In this document: positions 61,352-64,000 of the stretch, one piece after another
Layout of the letters: each line of letters starts with the position of its first letter
Position numbering within the stretch: the first letter of the stretch is position 1
Translations under genes and position numbers: made by a program
From: Burkholderia sp.
GTDB taxonomy: Bacteria; Pseudomonadota; Gammaproteobacteria; Burkholderiales; Burkholderiaceae
Assembly: GCA_040954445.1 (NCBI GenBank)
Contig: CP144361.1
Span: forward strand, 372,001-436,000
Direction of reading: 5' to 3'
Length of the DNA: 64,000 nt
The notes under the pieces: model-generated
Database searches by the model: none
What the model saw: the letters and a program-made list of their open reading frames with translations, nothing else
Told to the model about the DNA's origin: nothing

Positions 61352-61512
61352 GCGGTGTTGCATAAATCGAGTGTGAGGACGCAATGGAACGGATTGCCGA
61401 CCTCGCTCGTCCGCAATCCGTTCATATCGCCTGAAATTATTGATCCGAAATTCGTGATCAATATGCCCGTCGATGCCATTGCGTCCTCGCGCTTGATTTA
61501 TGCAACAACGCC
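61352..61512. repeat. Palindromic IS 3'-end mini-element carrying a 22-bp TA-flanked insert
   Basis: Inverted IS 3' ends around GAACGGATTGCCGACCTCGC. One arm holds TTGATCCGAAATTCGTGATC at 61440-61461 between TA dinucleotides, at the same place as in the copies at 19441 and 49017. The right terminus ...CAACAACGCC is at 61512. Confidence 0.78.
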
Positions 61513-61575
61513 CATCGGCGGTGACGGTGACTACGAAACTAAGCCATGCCATGCGGCCATTGCTGAACGCAGCGT
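61513..61575 (+). mobile_element. Internal fragment of IS903-group transposase
   Basis: About 60 bp of the IGGDG-Y-TKPCHAAIA region in plus orientation, interrupted by the miniature element at 61578. The IS terminus scrap GATTTATGCAACAATGCC resumes at 61694-61711. Confidence 0.75.
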
Positions 61576-61577
61576 TA

Positions 61578-61691
61578 TTGATCTGTAATTCGTGATCTGA
61601 AAATTGAAAAATCGTTCCTCATGTAAGGGGCATGGAAAAACGAGACATGGGAGACAAATTTTCAATTTCCAGATCACGAATTACAGATCAA
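61578..61691. repeat. 114-bp IS630-derived miniature element (MITE) flanked by TA
   Basis: Second full copy, exactly as long as 59251-59364. Ends TTGATCTGTAATTCGTGATC and GATCACGAATTACAGATCAA, TA at 61576-61577 and 61692-61693. The centre holds ATGGAAAAACGAGACATG, the start of the IS630-type transposase. It is inserted into an IS903-group fragment. Confidence 0.88.
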
Positions 61692-61711
61692 TAGATTTAT
61701 GCAACAATGCC

Positions 61712-61898
61712 GTGTCTTGTACAGAACCCCCCATCACACCATATAGATAGATTTTACCAGAAGTGGCCCGTCTAATCGCAAGGAGGACGGTTACCACGGT
61801 AAAATTTATGACTGAGGTGAAGTTGTATTGTAATAAGGTGGCCCTATCGGAAGGTAGGGGGGTCATATTAAAAGGTGCGGCTCGATCACCTCTTTTTT
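61712..61898 (+). pseudogene. Decayed 3' end of a 16S rRNA gene
   Basis: The last about 180 bases of 16S rRNA are recognisable: TTTTACCAGAAGTGGC, CGCAAGGAGGACGG, ATGACTGAGGTGAAG, and GCGGCTCGATCACCTC at the anti-Shine-Dalgarno end. Many substitutions plus an insertion (AGGGGGGTCATATTAA near 61854) break helix 44/45. The rest of 16S is replaced by mobile elements. Confidence 0.85.
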
Positions 61899-61962
61899 TG
61901 TGCTATTATGGAAAAGTTTAGCGTTCGCGCTGCTGATTACCTGTAAATCAAGAGAAACTACA

Positions 61963-62041
61963 GGATTCTGTAGCTCAGTCGGTTAGAACATCGACTTAGT
62001 AAGGTGAGAGTCGTTTGGTTCGCATTTAACCAGCCTCACCA
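61963..62041 (+). pseudogene. tRNA-Ile (GAT) pseudogene of the rRNA spacer
   Basis: Follows the tRNA-Ile pattern (CTGTAGCTCAGTCGGTTAGA ... GGTTCGCATTTAACCAG ... CACCA) but has extra bases in the acceptor and anticodon regions (GACTTAGTAAGGT in place of the expected CTTGATAAGG). The GAT anticodon and several stem pairs are lost. Confidence 0.78.
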
Positions 62042-62077
62042 ATTGTCTTGGCGGTAAAACCCGAGTGTCTCTGTATG

Positions 62078-62153
62078 GGGGGCATAGCTCAACTGGGAGA
62101 GCACCTGCTTTGCAAGCAGGGGGTCGTCGGTTCGATCCCGACTGCCTCCACCA
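62078..62153 (+). tRNA. tRNA-Ala (TGC), apparently intact
   Basis: 76 nt including encoded CCA. The acceptor GGGGGCA pairs with TGCCTCC (one G-U). D-loop AGCTCAACTGGGAGAGC, anticodon stem CCTGC/GCAGG with anticodon TGC at 62111-62113, T-arm GTCGG-TTCGATC-CCGAC fully paired. It sits in the spacer position of a destroyed rRNA operon: the 23S gene that should follow is replaced by an IS starting 15 bp downstream. No own promoter is obvious. Confidence 0.92.
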
Positions 62154-62168
62154 ATCTTCGATCTTTTC

Positions 62169-63000
62169 GGTGTTGTTGCATAAATCGCGCGTGAGGACGC
62201 AGTGACATCGATAAGCATAATTTCAGGCGATGCGAATGGATTGCGGACAAGCCGGTCCGCGCCCGTGCGGTTTGATGACGCCGCTGCGAACGGCGACCTC
62301 GGTTACCTGCGCGTCGATGTGACGCGCCCAGAGACAGTTGCCGGTGAGGGTTCTTGAACCGATACATCGCATTCTCGGCAAGCGATAGCCGGTGGTCGCC
62401 ACTGTCTGGCTTTCATTCTCGACGACCATCACGGGCAATTGCATCAACCGCGCACCATTACGCCACGCCGCACCGGGGCATATTCGCTGGCCAAGGAGCG
62501 GCGCCCTCGTGTGGCGGATTCGAAGGAATAGCACTGCATGCAGCGATGGCTGCATGGCATGGCTTGGTGTCGTAGGCACCCTCACCGCCGATGACATCGA
62601 TTTGTTCGTCGCGTGGAATCTGGTCGAGCAACTTGGCCAGAGCGGTCACCATCAGCCACATTCTGATGCGTCATTAGCGCGGCATGCACTTGACCCGTAT
62701 TCGCGTTGAGCGCGAGATAGACTTTACGCCACGTGAGCCGCTTCGAGTAACCGTGCTTGGCGCCCCCCTTCCATTCACCGCGCCATAGACCCCTTCAGAC
62801 CAGTGCTGCCGACCACCAGATGGATCGGTTCGTTGTCGAGAAGGATTGGCAGTTCGACATCAAGCGTTTTTGCCCGGCGCCAGAGCGTCGTGTAATTCTG
62901 CACCGGTAAGCTCGGGAAACCCAGATCGCGCAAACTTTGGGTGAAACCTTGCATGGCGCGCAACGTCAGTCGATAGACGGTCTTCACGCCAAGTAATGCC
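62169..63000 (-). mobile_element. Degenerate IS903-group copy, 5' part missing
   Basis: Minus-strand copy starting GGTGTTGTTGCATAAATC with many indels (near 62260, 62350, 62760). It ends inside the transposase where the next copy begins. Confidence 0.85.
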
Positions 63001-63009
63001 TTTCTGACA

Positions 63010-63947
63010 CGATACCGTGTCAGGAGAATTGGGCGGCCCCTATAATGAAGGCCTGATCAACCGGGGGAACGTAACAATATGGATAGATGAAGCCGTCCTT
63101 GCCAGAATACCCGATGCCATACCCACACGTGGTCGCCCGTGTCTATACGGCGATACGCTGATTCAGGCATTACTTGGCGTGAAGACCGTCTATCGACTGA
63201 CCTTGCGCGCCCTGCAAGGTTTCACCCAAAGTCTGCGCGATTTGGCCTTCCCGAGTTTGCCGGTGCCGAATTACACCACGCTCTGTCGCCGGGCAAAAAC
63301 GCTTGATGTCGAACTGCCGATCCTTCGTGACAATGAACCGATCCATCTGGTTGTCGACAGCACCGGTCTGAAGGTCTATGGAGAAGGTGAATGGAAGGTG
63401 CGCCAGCACGGCTACTCGAAGCGGCGCACGTGGCGTAAAGTCCATCTCGCGCTCAACGCGAATACAGGTCAAGTGCATGCCGCGCTAATGACGAATCAGA
63501 ATGTGGCTGACGGTGACGCTCTGGCCAAGTTGCTCGACCAGATTCCACGCGAAGAACAAATCGATGTCATCGGCGGTGACGGTGCCTACGACACCAAGCC
63601 ATGCCATGCGGCCATTGCTGCACGCAGTGCTATTCCTTCGATTCCGCCACGCGAGGGCGCCGCTCATTGGCCAGCGCATATACCCGGCACGTCGTGGCGT
63701 GACGGCTCGGTTGATACAATTGTTCGTGACGGTCGTCGAGAATGGAAGCAACACAGTGGCTACCACCGGCGATCGCTTGCCGAGAATGCGATATATCGGT
63801 TCAAGACCCTCACCGGCCACTGTCTCTGGGCGCGTCGGCGTCATCAACCGCATGGCGGAACTCGCTCGTCCGCAATCCGTTCGTATCGCCTGAATTATGC
63901 CCGTCCGATGCCATGGCGTCCTCACGTTCGATTTATGCAACAACGCC
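63010..63947 (+). mobile_element. IS903-group copy lacking 5' terminus, transposase C-terminus damaged
   Basis: Plus-oriented. The transposase is open from about 63035 (YNEGLINRGNVTIWIDEA) through Asp and Glu catalytic positions, but the N-terminal 20 codons are replaced. A deletion near 63835 removes ARHIAAQATEVAV and shifts the end. The right terminus is at 63947. Confidence 0.86.
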
Positions 63948-64000
63948 GGTCGACAGCACGGGTCTGAAGGTCTATGGCGAAAGTGGGTGGAAGGGTGGCC
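63948..64000 (+). mobile_element. IS903-group internal fragment running off the window
   Basis: Starts at the VDSTGLKVYGE region directly after the preceding terminus, in the same orientation; continues past the window edge. Confidence 0.8.

Noticed and set aside
1-64000. CRISPR array or phage region
   Set aside because: The many repeats are IS termini and miniature elements with irregular spacing; no direct repeats with regular spacers, cas genes or phage structural genes were seen.

Overview
The window looks like the chromosome of a Burkholderia-type betaproteobacterium (Burkholderiaceae) in an early, insertion-sequence-driven phase of genome decay. The kept genes are GC-rich housekeeping genes with Burkholderia-like protein sequences and gene order: pepP-ubiH, metG, alr, lptCAB-hpf, cobW-cobN-chlI, dgt, iscRSU/iscA, lipBA, mltD, a BpeAB-OprB-type RND pump and an EmrAB-type pump. 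By hand tally about a third of the 64 kb is one insertion sequence of the IS5 family, IS903 group (about 1,123 bp, ends GGCGTTGTTGCATAAATC). Four copies encode an uninterrupted transposase. The rest are frameshifted, nested, truncated or reduced to about 100-170 bp. Remnants of an IS630-family element and its short TA-flanked derivatives form a second mobile layer. I infer a recently host-restricted symbiont or pathogen; the species cannot be fixed from the sequence alone.

Layout: 1-2200 pepP (cut by the window edge) and ubiH; 2405-4227 IS; 4373-10405 emrA-emrB-outer-membrane lipoprotein, with an IS array at the emrB stop codon; 10445-13308 nested IS and IS630 pieces; 13375-15460 metG, whose C-terminal tRNA-binding domain is broken; 15545-17789 IS; 17916-18986 alr; 19143-21746 IS; 21941-29115 bpeA-bpeB-(IS)-oprB; 29388-32588 hpf, lptB, lptA, lptC and a dead kdsC, with rpoN missing from its usual place; 32589-33871 IS; 33902-40615 cobW, cobN and two chelatase partner subunits; 41117-45781 a four-gene 2-aminoethylphosphonate operon with two nucleotidyltransferase domains; 45894-47016 intact IS; 47108-48337 dgt; 48512-48835 iscA; 49017-53132 nested IS/IS630 block; 53209-55519 iscU, iscS, iscR with two IscR-type operators; 55607-57323 IS; 57334-59066 lipB-lipA; 59491-61032 mltD with an IS-encoded tail; 61712-62153 a ruined rRNA operon (16S 3' scrap, dead tRNA-Ile, intact tRNA-Ala, no 23S); 62169-64000 IS.

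Functionally the window holds two efflux systems, the LPS-export ATPase arm, cobaltochelatase (aerobic cobalamin route), phosphonate synthesis with nucleotide activation, Fe-S assembly and lipoate synthesis. Many operons are split, shortened or separated from their usual regulators by the IS. The most interesting items are the phosphonate operon, the families of miniature elements, and the operon scars (isc split, rpoN lost, kdsC dead, orphan tRNA-Ala).
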